Assembly (NCBI GenBank): GCA_964448395.1 | Contig: CAYUWM010000060.1 | Coordinates: 1-8,062 of the forward strand | DNA from: CAYUWM01 sp964448395 | GTDB taxonomy: Bacteria > Chloroflexota > Dehalococcoidia > E44-bin15 | Length of the DNA: 8,062 bases | Direction of reading: 5' to 3' | Shown here: positions 1 to 6,458 of the stretch, piece by piece | Numbering within the stretch: the first letter of the stretch is position 1 | Layout: each line of letters begins with the position of its first letter | Translations under genes and position numbers: made by a program | The notes under the pieces: model-generated | Databases searched by the model: none | Seen by the model: the letters and a program-made list of their open reading frames with translations, nothing else | What the model was told of the DNA's origin: nothing

Positions 1-38
1 TTGGAAGGCAGGAGCTCTACCAACTGAGCTACCCCCGC
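1..38 (-). tRNA. tRNA-Gly(UCC), 5' half, cut by window edge
   Basis: Read on the minus strand, the first 38 bases of a tRNA are visible: 7-nt acceptor strand GCGGGGG, TA, D-stem GCTC paired with GAGC around an AGTTGGTA loop, one base, anticodon 5' strand CCTGC, and the loop CTTCCAA. The anticodon is TCC (window bases 5-3), which reads GGA and GGG glycine codons. The gene stops at tRNA position 38 because the window ends, so the T-arm, acceptor 3' strand and any CCA cannot be checked. Its 5' end faces the mannosidase gene, so that gene is not inserted at the tRNA 3' end, the usual integration site. Confidence 0.9.
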
Positions 39-110
39 AAATCCGTAGCTATTTTAACCTAAAGAGGTTCCCATTTCCCCCCAAAAATTGACTAAGCAGG
101 AACTCCTTTT

Positions 111-140
111 TTTATATCCCGCCCAACATTTTTTGATCAA
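111..140 (-). promoter_or_regulatory. Candidate sigma-70 promoter for tRNA-Gly
   Basis: On the minus strand TTGATC (140-135) and TATAAA (116-111) are separated by 18 nt. Transcription would start near 104, about 65 nt before the mature tRNA 5' end, and would pass a small AACCT/AGGTT hairpin (56-69). The hexamers match consensus at 4/6 and 5/6. The call rests on motif and position only. Confidence 0.4.
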
Positions 141-156
141 CTCAATAGTATAACCT

Positions 157-282
157 ATGGCCGCTGCCGTCAAGATTGCTGAGGGCATCTATGAAGTTGC
201 AGTAACCAGACCAGCAAGTTGGTTGTGCTATAATGCTGCTGGCGAATATACGCTCCGGCAATCATGCCCCCCTCCAATTTGA
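157..282 (+). other. 41-codon ORF in frame with and abutting the mannosidase start
   Basis: An ATG at 157 opens a frame that runs to TGA at 280-282. It is in the same frame as the mannosidase gene, whose ATG lies only one codon further on (286). The peptide begins MAAAVKIAEGIYEVAV, which faintly resembles the N-terminal strand of flavodiiron/metallo-beta-lactamase-fold proteins, but nothing further supports that. No Shine-Dalgarno site is seen before 157. It could be chance, a decayed gene end, a coupling leader for the downstream gene, or a lost N-terminal extension of it. Confidence 0.2.
226..234 (+). promoter_or_regulatory. Extended -10 promoter for the GH38 gene
   Basis: TGC-TATAAT is a perfect extended -10 (TG at 226-227, TATAAT at 229-234). 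Transcription would start near 241, giving a leader of about 45 nt before the ATG at 286. No good -35 lies 16-18 nt upstream, which is tolerated in extended -10 promoters. It lies inside the small ORF at 157-282, so if it is the only promoter that ORF is not translated. Confidence 0.45.
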
Positions 283-285
283 GCG

Positions 286-2745
286 ATGGTGAAGAATAAT
301 GACACTCGGCGTACTTCGGTGCAGGCGCACGAGAGTTCGATGCGCCGTCGCCTTTGTATTCCCGACGATGCCGAGCAGGTGATCGTCTTTGCGGAATCGA
401 GCCACTGGGACCCTAACTGGTTGCATACATCTGAAGAATACCTTCTACGATTCGTCCAGCCCAATCTGGACCGTGCCATCAGCGAACTGCTCCGTAACCC
501 ACGCCGCATCTACTCAATCGAAAGTGTATATTTCCTACGCAGGTATTGGGAGCAGCGGTTAGAACGTCGTGACGTCATCCGAACGTTTGTAAACGAAGGC
601 CGTCTGCGTCTCACCAGCAGCGGCGTCACCACTGCGGACACGCTGCTGCCCGATACGGAGTCCATCCTGCGCGACTTTCTGATAGGCCAGGAGTGGCTGC
701 GTGCCAACGGCATGACACAAGAGCCCCGGGTCGCCTACTTTCCCGATAGCTTCGGCCATTCTCCTGCACTTCCGTCTATCCTCAAAGCTGTCGGCTTTGA
801 CTTGGCTGCTATCACCCGTATCGACGGGATGTTCTTCATCGGTGCCGACTATGAGCTGCCGGGGCGATTTCCACGGCCGGGCTCGAGCGCTGCGTTGCTT
901 ATGAAGGAGGAACGCACCCTTGACTTCATTTGGCGTGGCCCGGACGGGGCCGAAGTTCTGTGTCACTGGAACGCGTTTACCTACGGCCAGGGTGACCTTC
1001 TGGCTTACCGTGGCATCAGCCGCGTGTACCTTTTCCCTGTCGCCGTTCCCGACCGCTCTGACCGCAACGTAGCTGGCAAAATCGAACGATATACCGCCCG
1101 TCTCGCTCCCTATGCTCGGACTCCGTACCTGTTCTGCCCGATAGGCTTCGACTTCGTCAGCCCGATTCCCGATCTCGTGGCCCTGCTCGACCGGTACAAC
1201 CGCATTCATTATCCCACGACCGGCATCTGGGCCTTAAACGCTGGGCTCGATGACTACCTGGCCCTCGTCGACTGCTACCGCGATTCGCTGCCAGTCCTGG
1301 AGCTTGATCCGAACCCGTACTGGACCGGCTTCTACACGTCCCGCCCGACGCTGAAGAAGCGATGTCATGAGCTGGTGAACCTGTTGCTGCTCGCTGAGCG
1401 GTTAGCCCTGCTACCTGAGAACGACGGCGCCGAACAAACCATCGCAAAGGAGCTCGAGGATGCTTGGTGGGACGCAGTTGTCTCCAACCATCACGACTTC
1501 ATTACTGGTACATCGCCGGATCGGGTGGTGCGCATCGAGCAACAACCGTGGCTCGAGCGGTCTATCGCATCGGCGAGTGAGGCCGTCACACGGCTCGCAC
1601 CAGATTACTGTCAGGAAGAGCATAAGCACCCCACGAGCAGATGGGCGCGGCTTCCGGAGTGGCGTAGCTTGGGCAGCAAGATCGAGATCCGAACGCCACA
1701 CTATGCCGTAGAACTTGATGAAGAAGCAGGTGGCGGCATCGTCCGCGGCTGGTGTCCGGTCACTGATATGCCATTGCTAAAGGGGGTATCTAATGACCTC
1801 GTTAGTTACAAGGACTCGGGTGGCCTGTGGCGGATGGGCCATGAGTACCGCGGAGGTGTGTTCAAGGAAACCGACCGGGCAAGCGATCGGTCGGCTCAGC
1901 TGCAGGTTCGAGAGTGTGATGATGGGATAGAGGTTGCTTGTGAAACGCACCTCGATGGCGAGACTATCAAACGTTTTCTCTGGTTCCGCAGCGATTCTCC
2001 CATGGTCCGTTTCAGGGTAGAGGGGCGCGCTGCTGATCGCAGGACGGTAAACCTACGGTTCGACACAGAGCTTTCACCCAGCCAGCTTGTAATGGATACT
2101 CCCGGTAGTGTCATAGTTCGTCCTCTCCAGAAATTATATTCCCCAACATTCTGGTCGCTACAACGTTTCGTTCATACTCAGGATGATATTGACGGCCGTG
2201 GTGTTGCACTTTGCTTGGATATGCCCAGTGCCGTCTCGTGTCAGCCGGATGGCCGCTTGGAGATAATAGCGTTGCGTAATGCTACCCGAGAGCGAGCGTT
2301 TGCCTTCCTACCGCTGCTAGCGATGCCGGCAACCGGTCACGAGCACTCCACCCATTCCTTCGACTACGCTATCTTGTTCACCCCCTCCGGCGATTGGCAT
2401 GACAATAGCATCCCGGTGTTTGCCCGCAGCATCGTGGATAGTCCTTGGGATACGACAGGTCACGCCGAACTGCGCGAGCTCGCCGAGTTCGTTGTGACTA
2501 CCGATCGCCCTGATGTCATCGTCACGGCGGTGAAGCCTGCTTCTAGGGGCGATGGGATCATCGCTCGTCTTTCCACGCTCATCTCGCAGGGGGCGCCTGT
2601 TACGCTTAACATGCGCGACCGCATTGTTAAGGAGGCGTTTCTTTGTGATGCGCGAGAAAGAGATATAGAGCAGTTAGAGGTCAACGCCGGGACTGTACGC
2701 CTGACGACGCCCGGCAATATTGGCACAGTGAGAATACTGACTTGA
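286..2745 (+). CDS. Glycoside hydrolase family 38 alpha-mannosidase-like enzyme
   Basis: This 819-aa protein should hydrolyse alpha-mannosidic bonds by the zinc-dependent retaining mechanism of GH38. Visible signatures are SSHWDPNWL (residues 38-46, zinc ligands H40 and D42), FPDSFGHS (152-159, with D154 as nucleophile and zinc ligand), GFYTSRPTLKKR (348-359, typical of the central helical domain) and NHHDFITGTS (401-410, last zinc ligand H403). Residues from about 460 on match the beta-sandwich C-terminal region in layout. The length is below the roughly 1,000 aa common in the family. There is no signal peptide or membrane segment, so a cytoplasmic enzyme acting on imported glycans or on endogenous mannosyl compounds is likely. 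The ATG at 286 has no clear Shine-Dalgarno site; ATG at 340 (residue 19) is an alternative that keeps all motifs. It is a lone gene, convergent with the next one. Family is confident; linkage and substrate are unknown. Confidence 0.88.
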   Translation: MVKNNDTRRTSVQAHESSMRRRLCIPDDAEQVIVFAESSHWDPNWLHTSEEYLLRFVQPNLDRAISELLRNPRRIYSIESVYFLRRYWEQRLERRDVIRTFVNEGRLRLTSSGVTTADTLLPDTESILRDFLIGQEWLRANGMTQEPRVAYFPDSFGHSPALPSILKAVGFDLAAITRIDGMFFIGADYELPGRFPRPGSSAALLMKEERTLDFIWRGPDGAEVLCHWNAFTYGQGDLLAYRGISRVYLFPVAVPDRSDRNVAGKIERYTARLAPYARTPYLFCPIGFDFVSPIPDLVALLDRYNRIHYPTTGIWALNAGLDDYLALVDCYRDSLPVLELDPNPYWTGFYTSRPTLKKRCHELVNLLLLAERLALLPENDGAEQTIAKELEDAWWDAVVSNHHDFITGTSPDRVVRIEQQPWLERSIASASEAVTRLAPDYCQEEHKHPTSRWARLPEWRSLGSKIEIRTPHYAVELDEEAGGGIVRGWCPVTDMPLLKGVSNDLVSYKDSGGLWRMGHEYRGGVFKETDRASDRSAQLQVRECDDGIEVACETHLDGETIKRFLWFRSDSPMVRFRVEGRAADRRTVNLRFDTELSPSQLVMDTPGSVIVRPLQKLYSPTFWSLQRFVHTQDDIDGRGVALCLDMPSAVSCQPDGRLEIIALRNATRERAFAFLPLLAMPATGHEHSTHSFDYAILFTPSGDWHDNSIPVFARSIVDSPWDTTGHAELRELAEFVVTTDRPDVIVTAVKPASRGDGIIARLSTLISQGAPVTLNMRDRIVKEAFLCDARERDIEQLEVNAGTVRLTTPGNIGTVRILT

Positions 2746-2902
2746 GCGCGATCCACCGATCATCAGTTTATGTCAACAAGTGAGTAAACTTTACGAGCCT
2801 TACATGTGAAATTAAACCGGACTTCATTGTTCAAGGATGAAATAGCTGATCCTTACATGAGATTTGTGTTACCCAGTGTTGCTCCGAGGGAAGTTATTCG
2901 CC
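2746..2902. other. Convergent intergenic gap, no clear terminator
   Basis: The 157 bases between the two convergent genes show no GC-rich hairpin with a T-tract on either strand. The only structures are weak: GTTTA/TAAAC (2766-2788) and AAAACT-TTTG-AGTTTT (2905-2920), the latter overlapping the end of the epimerase gene. The 9-mer CCTTACATG occurs twice (2798-2806 and 2851-2859). Nothing coding is seen. Confidence 0.5.
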
Positions 2903-3919
2903 TTAAAACTTTTGAGTTTTCAACCACTCGAGGGTAATCTCGAATGCCTCCTTAGCTGAATACCTCGGTTCGTAACCGAAATCACGCGTCGCCTTTGCGT
3001 GGACAAAAGTATGATCCAGGCAGATGCAGTACAACGAGAAGCGGTTGAAGTTGGACCTGGGGCTCACCTTCTCGCTGAACCACGCCAAGACATTTGCCAC
3101 ACCGTACGGTATAGACCTCTTGGGCACTGGTATGCCCAGTGATTCCAAGAAGGGGTCCATAAAGGAGAAGAAGTTACCATCGTGGCCATCGGTAATGAAA
3201 TATGCCTGGCCAGCCACTGGTGACCCCGGCGCCAAGTTTTCTGCTGCCAGTATGTGGGCGTGGGCCACGTTGCCGGAAAAGACGTGGCTGAACTGAGCCG
3301 TGCCGTCCCCCAGGCGGATGTTGACACCATGCTTGGCGTTCTTGATGATATTCGGCAGGTGGTACTTGTCGCCGGGTCCGAACATGCCCACGGGCCGCAG
3401 GGCGCATGTCGCTAAGGCGGGGCTGTTTGCCTTCAGGACCGCCTGCTCGCCCAGCATCTTGCTGTAGGCATAGCAGTTCATCTTTCCCGGATTAGCCGGG
3501 TACGGCAGTGACTCGTCGGCATCGAGATGGCCATGCACGCTGTCCATGATTACGTCCATTGTGCTGGTGTAAATCAGACGCGGTATCTTGAGCTGGACGC
3601 AGGTATCGATGACTACCTGAGTACCGTTCACGTTGGTTTCACTATAGATGGAGTTGGGTAGATTGGAGTCCCATACGGCGGCGGCAGCGTGGATGACCGT
3701 ATCCACGCCATCGCATGCCTTCCTGACGGCGTCAGCATCCCGTACATCGCCCACGATAATCTCGGCGCGCTCGTCCTGCGCCGGCTCGATATCTATGATG
3801 CGGACGGTCTTGCCCTTCTCCACCAGCTGTGACACCAGCGCGCGCCCCAGCATGCCGGCGCCGCCCGTTACCAAATATACCTGTGACTGTCCCGTTGAGG
3901 CTCCATCTGCTGCATTCAT
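2903..3919 (-). CDS. NAD(P)-dependent extended SDR, 3-beta-HSD/NSDHL-like epimerase/dehydrogenase
   Basis: This 338-aa protein belongs to the extended short-chain dehydrogenases, nearest in style to the 3-beta-hydroxysteroid dehydrogenase/sterol-4-alpha-carboxylate 3-dehydrogenase group. The Rossmann glycine motif TGGAGMLG sits at residues 18-25. An acidic residue after the second strand (IIDIE, D43) favours NAD over NADP. GDVRD (57-61) is the adenine-side loop, YTSTMDV (117-123) carries the active-site Ser/Thr, and YAYSK (150-154) is the catalytic Tyr-x3-Lys. LRPVGMFGPGD (174-184) and GYEPRYSAKEAFEITLEWL (315-333) are typical of the family's C-terminal half. ATG at 3919 is chosen because AGAGGGG lies 9 nt upstream; TTG at 3925 would add two residues but is too close to that site. 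No membrane anchor is seen. The substrate could be a nucleotide sugar, a sterol-like or another 3-hydroxy compound, and no neighbour narrows it. Confidence 0.92.
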   Translation of the reverse strand: MNAADGASTGQSQVYLVTGGAGMLGRALVSQLVEKGKTVRIIDIEPAQDERAEIIVGDVRDADAVRKACDGVDTVIHAAAAVWDSNLPNSIYSETNVNGTQVVIDTCVQLKIPRLIYTSTMDVIMDSVHGHLDADESLPYPANPGKMNCYAYSKMLGEQAVLKANSPALATCALRPVGMFGPGDKYHLPNIIKNAKHGVNIRLGDGTAQFSHVFSGNVAHAHILAAENLAPGSPVAGQAYFITDGHDGNFFSFMDPFLESLGIPVPKRSIPYGVANVLAWFSEKVSPRSNFNRFSLYCICLDHTFVHAKATRDFGYEPRYSAKEAFEITLEWLKTQKF

Positions 3920-4162
3920 AATCAATATCCCCTCTTGATTCTATCAGAATTTAAAGCGGGTGGGAATCGGAACTTCAGGTTGTCTATGCGGGGTGAAGTG
4001 AAGGATATCGGTCCGAAAAATGATGCTGGTGACTCCCCTTGAAACTGTTGGGAGGTATCTAGATTAAACGAGATAGCGTTCTGTTTGGTCTTATCTAATC
4101 AATTTGAACCGCAGTCACATGGGGGCGTCAAAGCGTCTTTCACCGATGGATCGTGTCCCGTT

Positions 4163-5956
4163 TTACCCCTTCTTCCTCAGCCGTATGGCCTTGGGCGTAC
4201 TCTCCACAAGCTCGTCGTCGTTGATGAACGTAATACAGTCCTCAAGGCTCATCTCAATCGGCGGCGTCAGCACAACGTTATCATCCGATCCGGCGGCGCG
4301 CATATTGGTCAGCTTCTTCCCCTTGCCGGGGTTGACATACAGATCGTTATCGCGGCAGTGTTCGCCGATGATCTGCCCGGCGTAGACGTTTACCCCCGGG
4401 CCCAAAAAAAGCGTGCCCCTCTCCTGCAGATGGAACAGGGCATAGGCTACGGTAGTACATGCATCCTTGGCAACAATCGCCCCGTGCTTGCGGTTCTTCA
4501 TCTGCCCGGCGAACTGGCCGTATCCCGAGAAGATATAGTTCATAACGCCCATTCCCCTGGTATCCGTCATGAATTCCGACTTAAATCCCAGCAGCCCCCG
4601 GGTCGGAATGCGGTATACCAGTCGGGTCATCCCCTCTCCCTGCACCATCTCGATCATGCGCCCCTTGCGGGCTCCCAGCTTATCGATCACTGTGCCCATA
4701 TACTGCTTGTCAACATCGAGGATCAGCTCTTCGTACGGCTCCAGCATCGCGCCGTCTTCGATCTTCATTATCACCTGGGGACGGGTCACCTGGAACTCGT
4801 AGCCCTCCCGGCGCATGCGCTCGATAAGGATGGACAGGTGCAGCTCTCCGCGGCCCGATACCTTGAACCCCGGGGTATCCTGCAGCTCCACTACGGACAG
4901 CGCCACATCGCTCAGCGTCTCGCGGTACAGCCTGTCTTTCAGGTGGCGTGAGGTAACAAACCTGCCGTCGCGCCCGGCGAAAGGCGAGTTGTTGGGAACG
5001 AAATCCATCGAAATGGTCGGAGGGTCGATGGCCACAGGCGGCAGCGGCTGCGGGTTCTCAGCGTCGGTGTAAGTAACGCCGACGGTAACATCCTCCATGC
5101 CGGCCACGGCTACGATCTCCCCGGCTCTGGCCTCCTCTATCGAAACCTTGTGGTTCCCTCCGAAACGGTACAGCTTGGAAATGCGGGCGGGCACCAGCGA
5201 GCCGTCGCGCTGCGCGATGACGATATCGCGATTGATGTTCAGACACCCGCCGGTTACCTTGCCGATGCCGAGCCGTCCCAGATACGGTGAGTAGTCGATG
5301 GAGCTGACCAGCATCTGGAGCGGAGCATCCGGCGAGCCGCCGGGCGCGGGGATATGCGCGATGATCTTCTCGTACAGGGGTGTCAGCGATTCCCTGACCG
5401 CGGCCGGATCATCCACGGCGTATCCCTCCTTGGCAGAGGTATATACTACAGGGAAGTTCAGTATCTCGTCCGGCGCCCCGAGTTTCACGAACAGGTCGAA
5501 CACCTGATTCACCGTCCATTCAGGCCTGGCCGCAGGCTTGTCGATCTTGTTCACCACCACGATGATGGGCAGGCGCAGCGCCAGCGCCTTCTTCAATACG
5601 AAATACGTTTGTGGCATCGGGCCCTCCTGGGCGTCCACCAGCAGCAGGGCGCCGTCGGCCATTCCCAGCACGCGTTCCACCTGCCCTCCGAAATCGGCGT
5701 GGCCCGGTGTGTCGATGATGTTCACCCAGAACCCCTTATAAGCAAAGGCGCCGTTCTTGGAGGCGATAGTCATGCCGCGCTCCCGCTCCAGGTCGATAGA
5801 GTCCATCAGGCGCTCTGCGACGATCTGGTTATCGCGAAACGTTCCGCTTTGGCGAAACAGCTGATCGACCAGCGTCGTTTTGCCGTGGTCGACATGCGCG
5901 ATGATGGCGATATTTCGAATCTTCTCTTGTTTTATCAATCCCATAAACTCACTCAC
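4163..5956 (-). CDS. typA: Ribosome-associated translational GTPase TypA/BipA
   Basis: This is a complete 597-aa TypA (BipA), a GTPase of the EF-G/LepA class that binds the 70S ribosome and helps 50S assembly and growth under stress or cold. G1 is AHVDHGKT (20-27), G2 RGMTI (60-64), G3 DTPGH (82-86), G4 NKID (136-139) and G5 SAK (174-176). EF-G-like domains II, III and V follow, then the TypA-specific C-terminal domain with KKLTNMRAAGSDD and a basic tail ending IRLRKKG. Length is normal for the family (about 600-615 aa). The frame opens with GTG at 5956; ATG at 5944 (residue 5) is also possible, and neither has a strong Shine-Dalgarno site. It is a single gene, 237 nt from the epimerase on the same strand. 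Its promoter and leader contain a terminator-like hairpin, suggesting regulated readthrough. Confidence 0.97.
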   Translation of the reverse strand: MSEFMGLIKQEKIRNIAIIAHVDHGKTTLVDQLFRQSGTFRDNQIVAERLMDSIDLERERGMTIASKNGAFAYKGFWVNIIDTPGHADFGGQVERVLGMADGALLLVDAQEGPMPQTYFVLKKALALRLPIIVVVNKIDKPAARPEWTVNQVFDLFVKLGAPDEILNFPVVYTSAKEGYAVDDPAAVRESLTPLYEKIIAHIPAPGGSPDAPLQMLVSSIDYSPYLGRLGIGKVTGGCLNINRDIVIAQRDGSLVPARISKLYRFGGNHKVSIEEARAGEIVAVAGMEDVTVGVTYTDAENPQPLPPVAIDPPTISMDFVPNNSPFAGRDGRFVTSRHLKDRLYRETLSDVALSVVELQDTPGFKVSGRGELHLSILIERMRREGYEFQVTRPQVIMKIEDGAMLEPYEELILDVDKQYMGTVIDKLGARKGRMIEMVQGEGMTRLVYRIPTRGLLGFKSEFMTDTRGMGVMNYIFSGYGQFAGQMKNRKHGAIVAKDACTTVAYALFHLQERGTLFLGPGVNVYAGQIIGEHCRDNDLYVNPGKGKKLTNMRAAGSDDNVVLTPPIEMSLEDCITFINDDELVESTPKAIRLRKKG

Positions 5957-5982
5957 GACTGCAGTTCCGTTTGCTTCCCTTG

Positions 5983-6060
5983 CTATTCGAGGGGAGTATC
6001 AGGGGGCATCCCCCACATTAAAAATAGCCCGGCAGCGCCGAGCATTGCGTTTAACTTCAT
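5983..6060 (-). CDS. Possible 25-aa leader peptide of typA
   Basis: Within the predicted typA leader, an ATG at 6060 opens a 25-codon frame ending with TAG at 5985-5983. The peptide starts MKLNAMLGAAGLFLMWGMPP and has a hydrophobic core. Its codons run straight through the terminator-like hairpin (6027-6043), so a translating ribosome would disrupt that hairpin. The start lies only about 10 nt from the predicted transcript 5' end and has just a weak GGACC before it. Translation is unproven. Confidence 0.25.
   Translation of the reverse strand: MKLNAMLGAAGLFLMWGMPPDTPLE
6018..6043 (-). terminator. Intrinsic terminator-like hairpin in the typA leader
   Basis: On the minus strand GCTCGGC (6043-6037), loop GCT, GCCGGGC (6033-6027) form a 7-bp stem with one G-U pair, followed directly by TATTTTTAA. 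In plus-strand RNA the same site has a C-A mismatch and no T-tract, so it is directional. It lies between the typA promoter and the typA start, in the right orientation to stop typA transcription after about 50 nt. A second hairpin, GGGGG-CAT-CCCCC (6002-6014), follows. Confidence 0.5.
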
Positions 6061-6077
6061 AATAAGGTCCGAGGATT

Positions 6078-6106
6078 ATTATAAATCACTACATGGTTTA
6101 TGTCAA
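6078..6106 (-). promoter_or_regulatory. Consensus sigma-70 promoter of typA
   Basis: On the minus strand TTGACA (6106-6101) and TATAAT (6083-6078) both match the sigma-70 consensus perfectly and are separated by exactly 17 nt. The predicted start is near 6071, giving a leader of about 115 nt before typA. The -35 sits in the last codons of the recombinase-like relic (TTG ACA TAA). Confidence 0.85.
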
Positions 6107-6404
6107 CACTAAATGTAATCGCAGGCGGCGAATGAGTTTATTGGGGTGGAACGCCGGTAGCGGCCGGACGTACGGCGTAGTTTGATCGATAGTTGCTCTA
6201 CTCTGGAACGCTTTGATGACCCTCACGTAGGTATTGATAATAGTACCGCTGATTTTATCCTTTGACCTGTACGTCGGATTGTTCATCACATCATTTGCGG
6301 CACTAAAGTGCATATTTGGAGTGAACCCCTTAGAATACTGCAATATAGTGATACGATGTTAGGAACACTTGCTTACAAAGAAAAGGGTGATTCGTATCTG
6401 GGAA
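6098..6404 (-). pseudogene. Decayed tyrosine recombinase (integrase) core-binding fragment
   Basis: The minus strand carries an open frame from 6358 to 6098. The stretch from about residue 30 of the 81-aa segment starting at 6343 reads KISGTIINTYVRVIKAF, followed later by PNKLIRRL. This is the pattern of the last helices of the SAM-like core-binding domain of phage-type integrases and the linker into the catalytic domain. In the same frame, upstream of a TAA at 6361-6359, ITLFFVSKCS resembles the first helix of such proteins (compare the usual 'FLLSK' start). The frame ends at TAA 6100-6098 before any catalytic R, H-x-x-R or Y motif could appear, and no good start or Shine-Dalgarno site is present. 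I read it as a truncated relic that has lost its catalytic half. Similarity was judged by eye only; a chance ORF is the alternative. Confidence 0.4.
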
Positions 6405-6412
6405 TATCACCC
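6377..6412 (-). terminator. Terminator-like hairpin, mutually exclusive with an overlapping hairpin
   Basis: In minus-strand RNA GGGTGAT (6412-6406) pairs with ATCACCC (6391-6385), 7 bp with a 14-nt loop, followed by TTTTCTTT (6384-6377). Just upstream in that RNA, TTCGTAT (6420-6414) pairs with ATACGAA (6397-6391), whose 3' arm touches the terminator 3' arm and whose loop contains its 5' arm. Only one of the two can form, as in an anti-terminator/terminator pair. Stem GC content is modest. Confidence 0.35.
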
Positions 6413-6458
6413 CATACGAAAGGCTGCTAACCACTTGGTTAGCAAAATGTTAGCAAAA
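6385..6458. repeat. Cluster of interleaved inverted repeats plus tandem direct repeat
   Basis: Three perfect inverted repeats and one direct repeat are packed into 74 bases. GGGTGAT/ATCACCC is at 6385-6391 and 6406-6412. TTCGTAT/ATACGAA is at 6391-6397 and 6414-6420. GCTAACCA/TGGTTAGC is at 6426-6433 and 6436-6443. GTTAGCAAAA occurs twice at 11-nt spacing (6438-6447, 6449-6458). The cluster overlaps the upstream end of the recombinase relic. It could be a recombination or attachment site, or a regulatory RNA element. Confidence 0.6.

Noticed and set aside
1..38. tRNA-Gly as an attachment site for an element carrying the mannosidase gene
   Set aside because: The mannosidase lies at the tRNA 5' side, whereas integrases normally use the 3' end, and no repeat of the tRNA end is found in the window.
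88..118. Plus-strand promoter TTGACT with TTATAT-like -10
   Set aside because: The -10 is poor at every acceptable spacing and no plus-strand gene starts close downstream; the minus-strand reading for the tRNA gene fits better.
559..1209. 216-aa open frame on the minus strand inside the GH38 gene
   Set aside because: It is antisense to a clear GH38 coding frame with intact catalytic motifs, has no recognisable domain and reads as arginine/valine-rich shadow sequence.
2905..2920. AAAACT-TTTG-AGTTTT hairpin as a terminator between the convergent genes
   Set aside because: The stem has one G-C pair in six, overlaps the epimerase stop codon and is too weak for intrinsic termination.
4033..4054. 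CTCCC/GGGAG hairpin between typA and the epimerase gene
   Set aside because: A 5-bp stem with a 12-nt loop and no T-tract is not enough to call a terminator or riboswitch.
4085..4951. 288-aa plus-strand open frame opposite typA
   Set aside because: It mirrors the codons of the well-conserved typA gene on the other strand; histidine- and leucine-rich composition and lack of motifs mark it as a shadow.
5354..6112. 252-aa plus-strand open frame opposite the 5' part of typA and its leader
   Set aside because: It is antisense to the GTPase G-domain codons and runs through the typA promoter; no domain is recognisable.
6385..6420. H-type RNA pseudoknot from the interleaved repeats
   Set aside because: The connecting loops would be 0 and 1 nt, too short to cross 6-7-bp stems, so alternative hairpins are more plausible than a simultaneous pseudoknot.
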